A stretch of 64,000 nucleotides of DNA from Dama dama (taxonomy: Eukaryota; Chordata; Mammalia; Artiodactyla; Cervidae): positions 68,471,001 to 68,535,000 of the forward strand of contig NC_083701.1 in assembly GCF_033118175.1 (NCBI RefSeq), given 5' to 3'. Below the pieces are notes generated by a model. The model worked only from the letters and a program-made list of their open reading frames with translations. It was not told the DNA's origin and made no database searches. The position numbers and the translations under genes are program-made. This document shows, one piece after another, positions 31,956 through 44,699 of this stretch (position 1 is its first letter; each line of letters starts with the position of its first letter).

Positions 31956-33104
31956 ATTCTGAATCTTCCCATGAAGAAGTTGCTGCAGCTGAAAATGATA
32001 AATGTAATGATGAGGCATGACTGGGGACTGAGGGAATCAGGCAACAGGGATTTGATCCAGCTTTGGGGGGTCAAGAAAGGCGTTTTGGACAAGGTGGTTC
32101 TAGAGTGTCACATTAAACTGCGGATATGAGAAAGCAGATTGAGAGACTGTTGGAGATTCTAGGCAGAAGGAATAACCTGTGAAAACATGTGTGTGAGGAA
32201 TTATAAGTGCTTTGGTGTTTCTGAAACATCCAAGGCAAGGAGCAGTGGGAGATGAGCCTGGAGAAGTGGGATAGGGCCAGACCGCAGCAGATTTTTCAGT
32301 AACTACAGTGTAGACAATACCACTTGATGAGCTTGACTGTTTGCAGGAATTCAGGAGAATGGACATGGCAGGTGCAGTAGGATGGGAAGGAGGGAAGAGA
32401 GGGAAGACCTGGTGGCTAATTGGTGGACAGAGTGGATGACAAAAATGGATGCTTCTTAGACTTCTAGCTTGGTGTTTGGGTGGATGGGAATGCCAACAGT
32501 TGATACAGAGGATTTAGGAGAACAAGGTTCAAAAGAAGGATGCTGAGCAGTTTTATTTTTCACCAGTCTATATAGCTAAAATAACATTTTATTATTAAGT
32601 TTTTCTAGCAGGTTAAAATGGTAATGCATAGATTTCATACTTACTATGACTTAGAGCTAATTATTAACTGCTATAATTTCATAAATAAGAAACATCTTTC
32701 TTACCTGAACAAAGTTAAATAATTTGCTATAATATCAAAAAATAAAACATAGCTAAGTCAGCCATGACTTTATGGATACTAATCATAATAACAATCACCA
32801 CACATAGTCCAGGTATTTTTCTGTGGACTTTACTTAATCATTCATCTTGCCTCCAGGGAATTTAGTTTTAAACCCAAGTGGCACTACCCTGGAGTTCATT
32901 CATGTCCTGTTGTGGATGGAAGCCTAGTGGTTTGGGTCTGCCAGGGGTGAGTATGGCACAATCCCCAAGGCCCGGAGACTGAAACGCAGGAGGATAGCTT
33001 TGTGAAAATAAACCAGAGAAAGCTGTTTCACTCCAAGCAGCGTAAAGATGAACTATGAACTGTCTAGGTTTGTATTCCAATAATGTAGCTAGAGGCTGCA
33101 TGAC
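31956..33104. other. Mostly unassigned; possible ancient LINE piece
   Basis: About 32140-32320 resembles a common ancient repeat ('gcagaaggaataacctgtg', 'gagatgagcctggagaagtg'), probably of L2 type. The rest is AT-rich and unassigned. Confidence 0.35.
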
Positions 33105-33552
33105 TTGTGAATGTTCATAGCAGCATTATTCATAATAGCCCAAACAGGTCTATTGACTGGTGAAGGGGTAGACAAGATTGGTAGACATTCCCCTAAATAC
33201 AGCTCAACAATACAGTGGAAAAAGCTACTGACACATGCTTGCTACTTCATGGCTAAACAGCAAACACATCGTGTTAAGTGAAGGAAGCCAAACACAGCCA
33301 CATGTTGCATCATTCTATTTATATGAATACCCAGAAAATGTAAATTTTTGTAGAAAGAAAGTAGGTTAGTGGTTGCTTGAGGTTAGGGATGGGATGGATT
33401 AACTGTAAATGGGTGCAAGGGATCTAGTTGAGATAAACGTGTTCTTAAACTAATTTATGGTAATGGTTGCAACCATTCAGTAAACTTACCAAAAATCATT
33501 TAATGGTACATAGGAAATAATGAATTTTATAAAGTGTAAGATGTTTTCCAGT
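33105..33552 (+). mobile_element. Old L1M/L1MA-type 3' end
   Basis: Sense-strand L1 ORF2/3' UTR: 'tgttcatagcagcattattc', a spaced 'ttaagtgaaggaagcca', 'cattctatttatatgaat', 'gtaggttagtggttgc' and 'ggtaatggttgcaacc'. It is strongly diverged with internal deletions, so much older than the ruminant L1 copies. Confidence 0.75.
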
Positions 33553-33627
33553 AAAGCTGTGTGAACTTTGGCCAAGTCATTGAATCCCTTTTTGTTTCAT
33601 TTCCCTTAACTGTGAAATGGGGTGATG
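33553..33627 (+). repeat. MIR fragment
   Basis: 'agctgtgtgaactttggcca' and 'tgtgaaatggggtgatgat' match the MIR core on the plus strand. A BovB fragment begins at its right edge. Confidence 0.6.
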
Positions 33628-33737
33628 ATTGTTGTTCAGTTGCTCAGTCGTGTTCGACTCTTTGCGACCCAATGGGCTGCAGCACACCGGGCCTTCCTTC
33701 ACTGTCTCTTGGAGTTTGCCCAAACTCGTGTCCATTC
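33628..33737 (-). mobile_element. BovB LINE extreme 3' end
   Basis: A 110-base antisense BovB 3' end ('ttgttcagttgctcagtcg' ... 'caaactcgtgtccattcc'), very short. It faces the plus-strand BovB at 33964-34334 across about 225 bases of unassigned DNA. Confidence 0.88.
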
Positions 33738-33963
33738 CTATTTAATCTCCAGCAGCGTTTAACTCAGCTTATTGTTGACTCGCTGCCCCTACCTCCTGGC
33801 CCCCATTCCTTTTTGGAGCTACTTTCTGCAATTGGCCATCCTGGGTTCTCAGGGAGTGTGGGGTGGCTCCTTTGTTTCACCTGCAGTCACCTGCATGCCA
33901 TAGGCATGCCTCCTCACTCAGCCTCGTTTCTGGTTTGGGATTATTTGGCATTCTGCCTGAGAT

Positions 33964-34334
33964 TTGGCAGTCTGTCTTCGCACCTACCGACTCTTCAGAG
34001 TCCCTTGGATTGCAGGGAGATCCAATCAGTCCATCCTAAAGGAAATCAGTCCTGAATATTCATTGGAAGGACTGATGCTGAAGCTGAAACTCCAATACTT
34101 TGGCCACCTGATTCGAAGAACTGACTCATTTGAAAAGACCCTAATGCTGGGAAAGATTGAGGACAGGAAGAGAAGGGGACGACAGAGGATGAGATAGTTG
34201 GATGGCATCACCAACTCAATGGACATGAGTTTGAGTAAACTCTGGGAGTTGGTGATGGACAGGGAGGCCTGGCATGCTGCAGTCCATGGGGTTGCAAAGA
34301 GTCGGACACTACTGAGTGACTGAACTGGACTGAA
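33964..34334 (+). mobile_element. BovB LINE 3' end
   Basis: Recognisable BovB from about 33993 ('tcttcagagtcccttgg') to the typical 3' end. An 11-base repeat, 'ctgcctgagat', occurs at 33953-33963 and 34335-34345. It is a candidate target-site duplication, which would make about 30 bases at the 5' side unexplained filler. Confidence 0.88.
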
Positions 34335-34345
34335 CTGCCTGAGAT

Positions 34346-35332
34346 ATTTTGGGACTTGTTTGGGATATGTCTCTGAAGCTTGAATATCACTTCAGTTCCT
34401 TTGTTCTCTTGGGTAATTCTATCCATCCTTTTCCACCAATTTATTCCAGAAAGTCTTCCTTGTTCAGTTTTGCTAGAGACACCTTTCCTGATATTCCAGA
34501 TTCACTTGAATTCATTACAAATTCACTTTAATTTTTATATTTTTCCTGTTCAATAGTATTTTGTGAGGAAGGATGTCTAGGATGCTGGGTGTGCTGTTAA
34601 GATCCTGTTTAAGACTGAAGGGCTTATTCCTCCAGCTGCCCCAGGCTGGCCCCCTTCCTGGGAGAGCCTTCAAACAATGACTCATCAACTGAAGGCTCAA
34701 CCTTTTCACCCAGCTTGCTACAATTCAGAAGACCACCCGGCCTCAGAGCTTCCTGTAGGGTCAGCAGAGGCCTACATGGAGAGTCCATCCAGCCCAGCTT
34801 CTCCTTCTGCCTATTTTTTTTTTTTTTCCTTCCCTTCCATTCCACAGATGTTGACCCAAAGAGTATTCCCTAATAGACTTTGTTCATGCTAACCTCCAAA
34901 TCTGAGTCAGCTTCCCAGAGAACCCAAATGGTGACAGAGGAGATGTGAGTGCGTGTGTTTAGCCAGTCAACTGGAAGGCCTTTTACCGTGCTTATTTTGA
35001 GATCATGGGCCTTTTAAAATAAGAAAATTAAGTGTGTGAATTCTTTCTATCCAGAAGGTGAGGTTCACGCCTCTCTCCAATATGAGCTCTCTCCTCTTGG
35101 CCTTTGATCAGACATCAAGCTCCTCTGGGCTCCCGGCATCTCCTTCTCCCCACAGCTGGTGCTATAAGACCCTTACCTGTGGGCCCAGCCTGCTCCTTCT
35201 CAGGGCCAGAGTGGGGCAACAGGGAAAACTCTTCGCAGCTTGTCTTAAGTTGGATTTTCTTGAGGCAGACTGTAAGATGAAGATCTGTGAGTGAGGGCTT
35301 CATTAAGGAGGTGTGTCTGGAAGAAGGGGGAA
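34346..35332. other. Unassigned, moderately GC-rich
   Basis: No repeat recognised apart from a T-run at 34816-34828. Frames on both strands lack known domains. Confidence 0.4.
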
Positions 35333-35350
35333 GGGCAGGGCAGGGCAGGG
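35333..35350 (+). other. Potential G-quadruplex (GGGCA repeat)
   Basis: Four GGG runs separated by CA, fitting the G3-N2 pattern of a compact quadruplex. Further G-runs lie just upstream (35326-35330) and downstream (35355-35359). Confidence 0.6.
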
Positions 35351-35414
35351 CAGAGGGGGAAGCCAAGTGAGGCTGGGGTCTCAGCTAGAGTCCTTTGGAG
35401 GTCGTGTGATGGTT

Positions 35415-35905
35415 AATTTGAGGTGGCGACTTGACTGGCCACAGTGGGCCCGGATTAAGCCTCATTTCCGGTTGTGTTGATACTTGTGGGTTGTTTGTGG
35501 ATGAGGTTAGCATCTGGACTCAGTAAAGGACTTGCCCTCCCCAAGTTCATGCAGCTTGGGCATCACCCAGTCCCCTGAGGGCCTGAATGGAGCCAAAGGC
35601 AGCAGGAGAAAGGAGCCGTTCCTTTCTCCCTGCGTAACTGCCTGATCAGGGGCATCTCATCTCATCTGCTCTGCCCCCAGGTGGCATTTGCATCACCATT
35701 TCCCCTGGTCCTCAGGTCTTCAGTGGCAGATTGGATTATCCCACTGGATTTCCTAGGTCTCCTAGGGTAGAGGGTAGATTGGGGCACTTCTCAGCCTTCA
35801 TAATCAAATAATCCGAATTCTTATTATCTGGCTAGCTATCATCTCTCATCTGTGTACCCTAGTTCTGTTTCTCTGAAGAATTCTGACTAACATGGGTAAC
35901 ATCAC
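35415..35905 (+). mobile_element. Ancient LTR-like element (family uncertain)
   Basis: It starts 'gatggttaatttgagg' with 'cgacttgactggcc' and ends '..gttctgtttctctgaagaattctgactaaca'. Internal blocks 'cttctcagccttcataatc' and 'gagggcctgaatgg' also match a well-known old mammalian retroviral LTR class that I cannot name with certainty. It is heavily mutated. Confidence 0.6.
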
Positions 35906-37699
35906 CTGAGCCACAAAAGAACTCTGGGCTGTAATATATACATCAGAATTTTCCTACCCGAGGCAGAAGGAGTTGGGCTTTTGTATCCTTGCACCCATTA
36001 TTCAGATTGATTGACAGTGACTCCCTGCGGTGGGGCTGTGAGATGCAATGTAAACATCCAGACCCTTATGGCTCTCTGCCCACGCAGGGCAAAGCCTCTC
36101 TAGTGCCATGAGGGTTTCCTGCAAAGAGCACACATGAGTGCTGGTCGCTGGGAGCCAAAGCACGTAGAACCTAGCACAGGGACATTCAGAAATGGTAGGA
36201 GGGGTCTGAGGTGGTCTAGGTGGATCAATGACATCGTCTTCGGCATAGTTCTATCACCAGCATCCTCCTTGGTCTGGCCTTGGTGCCAAGCTCTGGTTTT
36301 GATGGTATTCGTTTCTGGCATAGTATAACTTATAGAATATTTGATTTTGTGTAGGACTGTATTCCAATGACTCTGTTCAGGTGAGTTAATTGCAAAATTC
36401 TCCATTAAATAATGAAATGAGTTAATCTTTTTATATAGTTGCTGTGTATTTAGAATCAAAATGCTGAAGTGTGTTTATGAAAAGCAGCAATCCTAGCGTT
36501 GCTCTAATTGATATTGATCTGTTCCTCATGGTAGTAATTACCCCAAAAGCTCTTTGAGACCATTCTCAGAATGAAATCAGGACTATGTCATCAGCATAAC
36601 GGAAGAGGCTATGAGAGGAGATCGTGTATTTGGGTTATCAAAAAAAAAAATCTATCATATGGTTTGGGCGAAAATGAAAGAGTGGGCAGGTTAGGACACT
36701 TTTGCCATTTGGGGCTGAGTCTGTTCTGTCAAGAACCCATTTCCCGTCAATTTTTGATCCATCCTTTTTGATATTACAGTAAAGGCTTTAAAGGACCATT
36801 AAAAACCAGGGATCAATATTAAGATCATGTAACCTGACCCCAAGATAGTTTCTGTCTATAAAATCTAAGGCTGACAATAGGGAAATAAGTGCCACATGTC
36901 TCAAATTATTTTTAACCATTTTCTCTAACAGAAGAATTAGAGTGTAGTAAGAGTGAGTGATAGAAAAACTCTCTCTAAACATTTGTGCCCCTTTCTATTG
37001 AGTATTATATTGGGACATTCAGACATGCAGTGTGGAAGAGCATGATTGTGCTGGTTTTTTTTTTGCAAGGATATTCTAAAAATTGTTTGGTGGTAAGAAA
37101 AGATATAAGGCTGTCTTTTTTCCCTTTTATAGCAGACTATTCTTAGTCTGTTTTATATAAATTATACTTAAGGGATTAAGTCAATAGTTTTCCATAGATT
37201 GGCACCTACCGTGTAGAATAGAATTTGTGGTAGGAAAACTTTCTGCTGCATAGTTTGACATTAAGGCATTGTTTGAATAAATGAGTAGGGACATGGGATT
37301 TGAGATATAGTTCTAGGGCTCTTACATCATGAGGAAAATGTAAGAGCTTTTAAAAATAAAAACAGAGCATCAATTACTGAATTCCTTTAATGACAGGAGT
37401 ACGGCCAAGCAGGTAGCTGTATGCTGTGGGCTACAGAAGAGTAACTTGACCAGAGAGACAGAAGATTCTTAAGAGAATGCTCAGGGTAAAAGGGTTAAAT
37501 CAGGGAAACTAAAAGGCAAGAACAAGAACCACATAGCTAAGAAATTTAGTATTATTATATCAACAGCTTAAAAAGAGACCATGTTAGCAGATGCTGAACA
37601 TATTCACACTCCTTCCTAATAACTCTCCTTAATTATGCTATAGAGGACACTTCCTTAATAGGATAAAGAATCTGCCAAACCAATAGCCAAGATTATGTC
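35906..37699. other. Unassigned sequence
   Basis: A-run at 36640-36650. No repeat, exon or RNA gene recognised in about 1.8 kb. Confidence 0.4.
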
Positions 37700-38969
37700 T
37701 GTAGAGGAGACACTTGAGGTTTTCCCATCAAATTAGAAAAGTTGTAGTCAACAATGTCAAGAAAAAGAAAGGAAACATAAATGTTGGGACTTGGATGATG
37801 TGTGAGCACAGAGATCATGGAGGTCTGCTTGGATCACCTTCCAGAGAGAATTTGCTGTGCAGCTGCAAGGGGGGCCGTTCACTGACAGTCCTCCAGCTCT
37901 TAGCAACTTCAGAGTCCCCTCAGCTTCACAGAGAGCTCTCGGCCCGTGACCGACCATATCTGCTCCTTCCGGGACGTTCCTTGCCCCAGGAGCTCCTCAC
38001 TGGGTAGGCTGAGTCTTTGTCAGGTCTGCATCATAGTCAGCCCTTCTTGCCCACTTTTTCTTCCTCCCCTGTTTATCCCACATGCTTCTTTCCTCCTTAC
38101 CTCCATCTGAGCATCTGCTTCAAGACCCGCCTAACACTGTTGGATGCAGGAGTGGTACAGGAAAGCAGGAGGTGAGATGTATTTTGGAGGCTGGACCCAC
38201 GGAGACTTGGGGCACAGACACTCTGGTACAAAGTGGCAGTGTAGTTGCTAAAACTGGTGGAATTACCTGGTTGTTACTAAGTTGCGCTGATGACCTATGG
38301 AAGCATAATGACAAGTTGAGGGCAGTTAAGAAACAAAAGAATATTGCCAGAAAGGTTGCGGTTTGCAGAGTCCCTTATTTCCTACAGTGTGGGAGCAGAT
38401 CGAGCTGAAGACTAAACTCAGGCTTTAATGGAGTTGCCAAGCTACTAAGATGGTTGAATATAAACAAAAGATCTGTTATGCCAAAACCAAGGTTCCAATT
38501 GGGCAAACTTGGAACCCTAACACATCAAATGAAGACATCGGGATTGAAGCTGCCAAAGATTTGGGCTCTCCATATTCCATTTAGCCCTCAGAATCACAGA
38601 AGTGGCCCACTTCTTCCATTAAGAGACAGCACTGTCCCCTGGTGGGAAGACTCTGGGATGTCTTTTTTCAAGGTGATACACCTCCCCCTCAGGATCTGCC
38701 CTTACCTCTTTTCCTGACTGCTGGGTTGATAACTTGGGTTAAGTTGCAGCAAAACCCAATTAGGGACATGCTGATAAAAGAGGAAATGGACCTGTAAGAA
38801 TTCGCCAGCATTGACTGAGTGAAGCATTAAGCTTGGGAGTTCCCACGGGGCTGGATTTGAGGTTGCTTAATCAAAAGGTTTGGAAGACAAGACTGGATAA
38901 GAGTGAGTTTGTGAACTTGGGGACAATTTTTTCAAAATACAGGATTTAATACCCTGGCAAAGACCCCCC

Positions 38970-39590
38970 AAACACACTGAAAACAAAGGCCCATGGTTGA
39001 AAAGCTTGAATTACCGTAGCAGACAAAGAAAGAAGGGAGGTGGGTATTCTAGACTAGATAAATTATGCAAGGCCAGAATACACATCCTTAGGAACTTCTC
39101 AAAATATGTTTCACAGAAACAGCCAGGAGTTACACCAAGCCCAGGACAGAGAGACACCAACTTTGCCAGGAAATTGAGGGGGGTTGCTGAGGGACTGGAT
39201 ATACAAATAGTCACATCCACGACCTCTCCTGCAGTTGGCCCAGAGTCAGGACTTAGCCAATAATGGGCAGTTTCATTATTTTTTCTTATTTCCAATTCAG
39301 GGCCAGCCACCAAAAGCCAAACATGCGCCTTATACCAATTTCATACGATGCCCTCCTGGCTTGCCTGCTTCCAGCTTCCTTGCGCAAACCACCTTCAGTC
39401 AGAACATACCTAAAGTCTGCCTTTATTTTTCACTATATTTTTCTACTCCCCTGCCTGCCTTTGAGTCTCTGCCAAACATGAGTGATGGTGGATGACTTCC
39501 TTGCTGTAGCAAGCTCTGAATAAGCAGTCTCTGTTTCTTATCATTCAGGTGGTCTTCATCTGTTTCCACATGGCTTACTTCTGTAGGTAA
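38970..39590 (+). mobile_element. Class I-like retroviral LTR nested in the ERVL region
   Basis: The 3' half carries 'tgatggtggatgacttcc', 'tgctgtagcaagctctgaat', an ATAAGC-type degraded polyadenylation signal and 'gtggtcttcatctgtttcc', a layout typical of class I (gamma-like) LTRs. Outer limits are uncertain and no target duplication was found. Confidence 0.5.
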
Positions 39591-40465
39591 GAGCTGATGG
39601 TAGGAGAGGCTGTCACCAAGCTTGGCTCATTGATTTTAATGAGGATTGTGGAGCTTCCATGTTGTAGAGGCCAGGTGGCTACACTTAACTGCCAGAAGCC
39701 AGGGTGGGGGTTGCAATTTTTGGGACAACTGCCAGAATTGAGTGGCAGCCAAGGAGGCTTAACCTACAGAGAATTGCAGGAGAGATAGTTAACATAACAT
39801 AAATAACATTGCTAGGGTTAAAATAGAAGAGTCAATGATGGTATTCTCAATACACATATTTCATCAAAGAAAGCAAACATGAAACAGCAGGAAACTGAGG
39901 ATGGTCACCCTAATGGAAAGTCGCAATTCCTTTCTCAGCGTTCAGACCCAAGTCAGTTTTCAGACCCAGAATCCAGAGCCTGAAGAGGTGGCTAAGTTCC
40001 AGTGGAAAGGATTCTGTATCACTGTGGCAAGTATATGTGGTAATGGTTCCTCCAGCCCCTCTGCAATGGGACCTGTGGGTATTCGCTTGAGTGATTGCAC
40101 AATAGGGAAAGGGAAATATTAGGACATTTCAGGGATCGTTAGACATAGGATCTGACATCGATACTTGGGGACCTGCAGCACCATTATGGTCCCACTGCTA
40201 GATCTGGGATATAGGAAGAGCACGAAATAAATGGAATCTTGGCTGAAGTCCAGCTTGCCATGGATCCACTGGGTCCGTGGACTCACCAGGTGGTCTTTCC
40301 CTCAGTTCCTGAATATATAACTGGAACTGAAAATTTTGGAAGCTTATCCTTAGCCTGCAGAGTAAGAGCTATGATAGTGTGGAGGGCCAAGAGGAAATCT
40401 TTGAAACTGCCTACCCACATCTGCAGCTGAGATGTTAAATAAAAAGTAATATTATAAGAGAGAGA

Positions 40466-40666
40466 GTGAAGATTAGTGCCATTCCTGATGTTTGTAAGGA
40501 TATAGTGGTGGAGACCCTCATTGTATCACCATTTAAATTAGCAGTCTGGCTCCTGCAGAAACTGGATGGATCTTGGAGAATGACCAGGGACCACTATAGA
40601 CTCAATCAAGTAGTAGCCTCCATGGCAGAGACTGGCAGAGTGGATTTAGTTTGTAGAGCAGATTAA
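40466..40666 (+). pseudogene. ERVL-like reverse transcriptase fragment
   Basis: A 66-codon frame contains an 'SPF' motif, the 'LDGSWRMTRD' block and 'YRLNQVV', which correspond to the N-terminal reverse transcriptase region of ERVL-type pol. It has no catalytic YXDD part. Stops flank it on both sides. It is a fossil without function. Confidence 0.7.
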
Positions 40667-41466
40667 CATGGCCTTGTTACACAATCTGTTGATTTGGTAA
40701 TAGGGCTCTTTTCTTTTCCTATTGGAGAAGAGGTTAGAAAAGGTTTGCATTCACAAGGAGGGAAAAATATACATTTATTGTTTTGCCCCATGACTATGTT
40801 AAGTTTTAGATCTCTGCTGTAATATATTCTGAAAATATCTAGACTATTGGGACATCCTGCAGAATATCCAGTGATTCATCTCGTTGTTGCTATCATGCTG
40901 ATCAGACAAGATTTGCAAGAAGAGTTAACATGCTGAAGATTTTGGTCCTCAGTCTACAGGGCGGAAGATAAATTCTACCAAGACTTTGGGACCTTTCACT
41001 TGGGCCAACTTTTCAGGGGTCCAGTGGTCCTAGGAGCATGTTGAGACATCTCCAAAACATAAGACAACTTGCCTCAACCTTCATCCATTATCACAAAGAG
41101 GTCAGCAAGTGTCTACCAGGCCTGTTCAGGTACTAGAGGAACACATTCTACATGTAGGAATACTGCTCCAGCTCCCATATCATGTGACCCCAAAGACTGT
41201 CAGTTTTGACAGGGGCCTGGAACAGAAAAAGGCTCTGCAGCAGGTGTAGACTCTGGTGGAACACAGTCTGCAGCCCTGTCACTTGGGTCATCTGCTCCAA
41301 GAGACCTAAGTGACCATACATCAAGAACTGCTTATGATGAGTTGGGTTCTGCTGGACACATCAAGTCATAAAGTTGAGCGGACCCAGTAGCAATCCATCA
41401 TAAGATAGAAATGGCATACCCAAGATGGAGCACCAGGGCCATGAATACACTCCTCCCCACCCTCAT

Positions 41467-41604
41467 TGGAGAAGGAAATGGCAACCCACTCCAGTATTCT
41501 TGCCTGGAGAATCCCAGGGACAGAGGGGCCTGGTGGGCTGCTGTCTGTGGGGTCACACAGAGTCGGACATGACTGCAGTGACTTAGCAGCAGCAGCAGCA
41601 GCAG
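41467..41604 (+). mobile_element. 5'-truncated BovA SINE with CAG tail
   Basis: BovA body only, ending in a (CAG)n tail at about 41586-41604. Flanking 11-bp duplications at 41456-41466 and 41605-41615 differ at one base. It is inserted in the ERVL-like region and so is younger. Confidence 0.94.
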
Positions 41605-42850
41605 CCTACCCTCATATCGCCCACAAGGACCAAAATCTATCAGGAGGTTGAGCTGGGAAGAGAGGTGCATACACCTAGTTGAAAGGAGAGGACAAACCTG
41701 AGGTTGATTTATGGATGGGTTGACTTAGTATATATGGGTGCAAGCTAAAAATGGATGGCAGATGCAATATAGCCACAAGCAGGGTGACCTTGAAAGATAA
41801 CACTGAAGAAAAAAAAAACCTTCCCATAGTAGAGCTTTGAGCAGTATACCTGATCACCCACTTTACCAGTAAGAAGAAATGGTCCCATTTATCTGGGCCA
41901 TGATGAATGGCATGGCCAGTTTGGTCAAGGGCCTGGAAGTTCAGAGATAGAGTCTAGGGTAGAGACAGGTGGATGGACATATGGAAGTTGGCATATGGAA
42001 GTGTGACTTTTGTATCACTTAACAATTTGTGCTTACTAGAAAGTCTTTACCATTCTATGCACTAAAATGACCTAGGAGACAATTTTAGTCAGGCAGTTGA
42101 TGTTGCCAGTCTTTTTGTCTTTCCCACTGCAGAACTACATACTAAGCATATGAATGAAGGGGACACAGAGGCAGAGGTTAAAGCTACTGGTGGGTTTAAC
42201 AGCATAGATCCCTACTTATAAAGGCAGATAATTGCTGTTGCCAACTCTGAGTGTCTAACCTACCGGCAGCGAATCTCAAAGCTGAGCTCTTGACAGGACG
42301 TTATTCCCACAAGTATCTGAGATCAACCAGCTACTTGGTGACAAGCTGACTACATCGGGCTCTTTTTATTCTGGAAGTGCCAATGCTTTGCACTAATAAG
42401 AACTAATAAGTATTCTAAATTTAGTTTACCTTTCCTTCCCACAGAAGTTCAGTCAGCACCTCTATCTGGTCATATCTGATCCACATCATTTGTACAATTA
42501 AAGAAATGGGGGAGTGGCCTTAGTATCATGGGATTCACTGGCGGTGTCCCATTCTGCACCTTTCAGAAGCTGTCAGTGTGACTGAGTGTTGAATTGACTT
42601 GTTGAAGGTGCTGCTCAAGTGCCTCCTTGGGGGCAAAACTCTGCAAATATGGAGTCTCTTGATGAGAAATGTTAAGGGAAGATTCTCAGGTTGATATTTT
42701 GCAGTGGACTAAATTGTTGACGTTCTCAAGGGGTATAACCTCATTATTACTCCTCTGGAAAGTTCCCTTGTGAAATATAATCACATAGAACTCAAAATTA
42801 AATGATCTCTTCACATCCGGTGATAAGAACAACAGAGCCAAGCTTACCGC

Positions 42851-43812
42851 CCTCGTGTTCCATCAGAGCTCTTCTCTCTGCCAAGTCCCCACACCCTTCT
42901 CTCCTGTTTCTGCCTTAGGAAGGACCGTCTTACAACACGTGCAGATCAAATTAACATATGGACAACATTACAAATGATGACATGTTTTGGAATTTGAGCA
43001 TCACTTTGGAGTGCTCACAACCATAAATTTATATTTGCCAAAGTGAAGGTTCTACTGAAATTATTTGTAATTGTAAATTATTTTGATTAAATGCTGGCCT
43101 TTTCAATTGTATAGCTTTCCCTAGAATCATAGTGGTCTTCTAGCCAGTGATCTACAGAAGCCCATAGTGGTCTTCCATACATTCCATGTGGAAGAATCAT
43201 TTCCCACTCTTGTATTCAGGTCTCTTGTAATGTTATATCCTTTAAAGGATAAAGCAAATATGCTCAATGCAAATAATATCAAGTGGGACAATATATTTCA
43301 TGCATATGAATGAATTTTTGGTATAATATACATATGTATCTAAGGCAAGCTTGGTCTGTCTTAGGAAGCAGACCCATTTACTGTGTGATAAGAAGTCCCA
43401 TCTCCAGTATTCATTTGGATGCTAAAATCCTTAGAAATACATTCTTACTTCCAAAATGATTGCCTTATTTTGGACCCAGCTGCATGTGAGTTATTATTAA
43501 TCCTATATCCAAAGGAAACACTTCTCTTTAAATATGAGGTTATTTGATTTGAAATGGGTAGAGTCAGTATCAGATGGTTTTTAAAGAGAATGATTATATT
43601 CTTAAAGGAATCTGAAAGAGTGTGATATTGCAAAGAGATATAAAGACCTGTGTAAGGAAAATGATATATTAACTAGTTAAGTTAGTATTAAAAAAAAAAG
43701 TAAAGAGGCTAAACTTACCTCTTACCTTTTAAAAATATATTTATTTCTCTATAGGTTTTATTGAACAGTCAGAGAAAATTTTATTTGCTATTCAGTGCTA
43801 AGTATTTCTCTT
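42851..43812. other. Unassigned AT-rich sequence
   Basis: A short A-run at 43690-43700; otherwise nothing recognised. Confidence 0.4.
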
Positions 43813-43925
43813 TTTTCTTTTGCCACACCATGCAGCATGTAGAATTTCCTTTCTCAGGGATGGAACCTGCGCCCCCTGCAGTGGAAGCACAGAGTCTTAA
43901 CCACAGGACTGCCAGGGAAGTCCCG
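43813..43925 (-). mobile_element. Old artiodactyl (CHR-type) SINE fragment
   Basis: Reverse orientation: 'ttgccacaccatgcagcatg', 'agggatggaacctgcgcc', 'agtcttaaccacagg' and the terminal 'ctgccagggaagtcccg'. Only the head-proximal half remains. Confidence 0.75.
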
Positions 43926-44363
43926 ATGTTTTGTATTTTCATTTGAGTTCTTAAAGCAATTTAACCTTTCAAAATTGTGCTGTTACCCTGAAAAAGAAGA
44001 TAGTGAAACAAAACATTTCATAAATGTATTTCCACACACAGGAAGTATGCACGGGAGAGTGAGAACACAGTATTGGGTTCAACTTAGGGATATTCTAGAA
44101 TATTTTCTTACATATTAGTTTAGACTATTAGTAGCAATATGTAAGCTGCTGTGAAGTCTGAGACCAAGATTTACACCAGCAAAGTAGACTTTCCCTGCTC
44201 CACCAAATGCCTTCTTGCTCATTGGACACTGCTCTGTAAAGATCTGGGTTCCACTCTTTTGCTGAGGACTCATCATTCACAGGTTTACACTGACGGCAGT
44301 AAGGATGAAGGATGAAGAACATGCTAAATTAGAATTTTAGTTTGGTTTATGATGCTTTAAAAC

Positions 44364-44622
44364 AGCGATTTTCAAATTTTTGTCTGAAATTTACAGTAAG
44401 AAATACAGTTTTCAATGGAACTAGCATTTGTGTGCACACAGTCTAGTCAAAGGTTTTATGAAGCAGTATTTACCTTATGGGTGGTAGACTCTGATACTTT
44501 CTATTTCTTTTCTATTCTACCATTCCATGCTACTCCATCCTATTAAAATGCTGATCGTAATCCACTAAATCAATTTAATAACCCACTAAGTAGTCATGGC
44601 CCATATTTTGAAAGAAACGTTT
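44364..44622. repeat. MER-type nonautonomous DNA transposon fragment (family uncertain)
   Basis: Resembles a short mammalian hAT-like element: 'gcgattttcaaatttttg', 'agtaagaaatacagttt', 'ttctattctaccattc', 'aacccactaagtagtcatgg', with a near-palindromic relation between its ends ('ttttcaaa' / 'ttttgaaag'). Confidence 0.5.
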
Positions 44623-44699
44623 CTTCAAAACATTTAAAATGCAGGGCACTATATCAATTTTGACCTTCTACAGTGCCTAGAATAGTACTAAAATGAGGC

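Larger units (their letters stand above)
37700..42850 (+). mobile_element. Decayed ERVL/MaLR-like endogenous retroviral internal region
   Basis: Several blocks look like ERVL-class internal sequence: a gag-like stretch near 38130-38480, a reverse transcriptase fragment near 40500-40640, and a ribonuclease H/integrase-side stretch near 42230-42360. Stops and frameshifts are everywhere and no reading frame is usable. It is interrupted by an LTR of another type (about 38970-39590) and a SINE (41467-41604). Boundaries are approximate. Flanking LTRs were not identified; 37700-38130 might contain a 5' LTR remnant. Confidence 0.65.
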
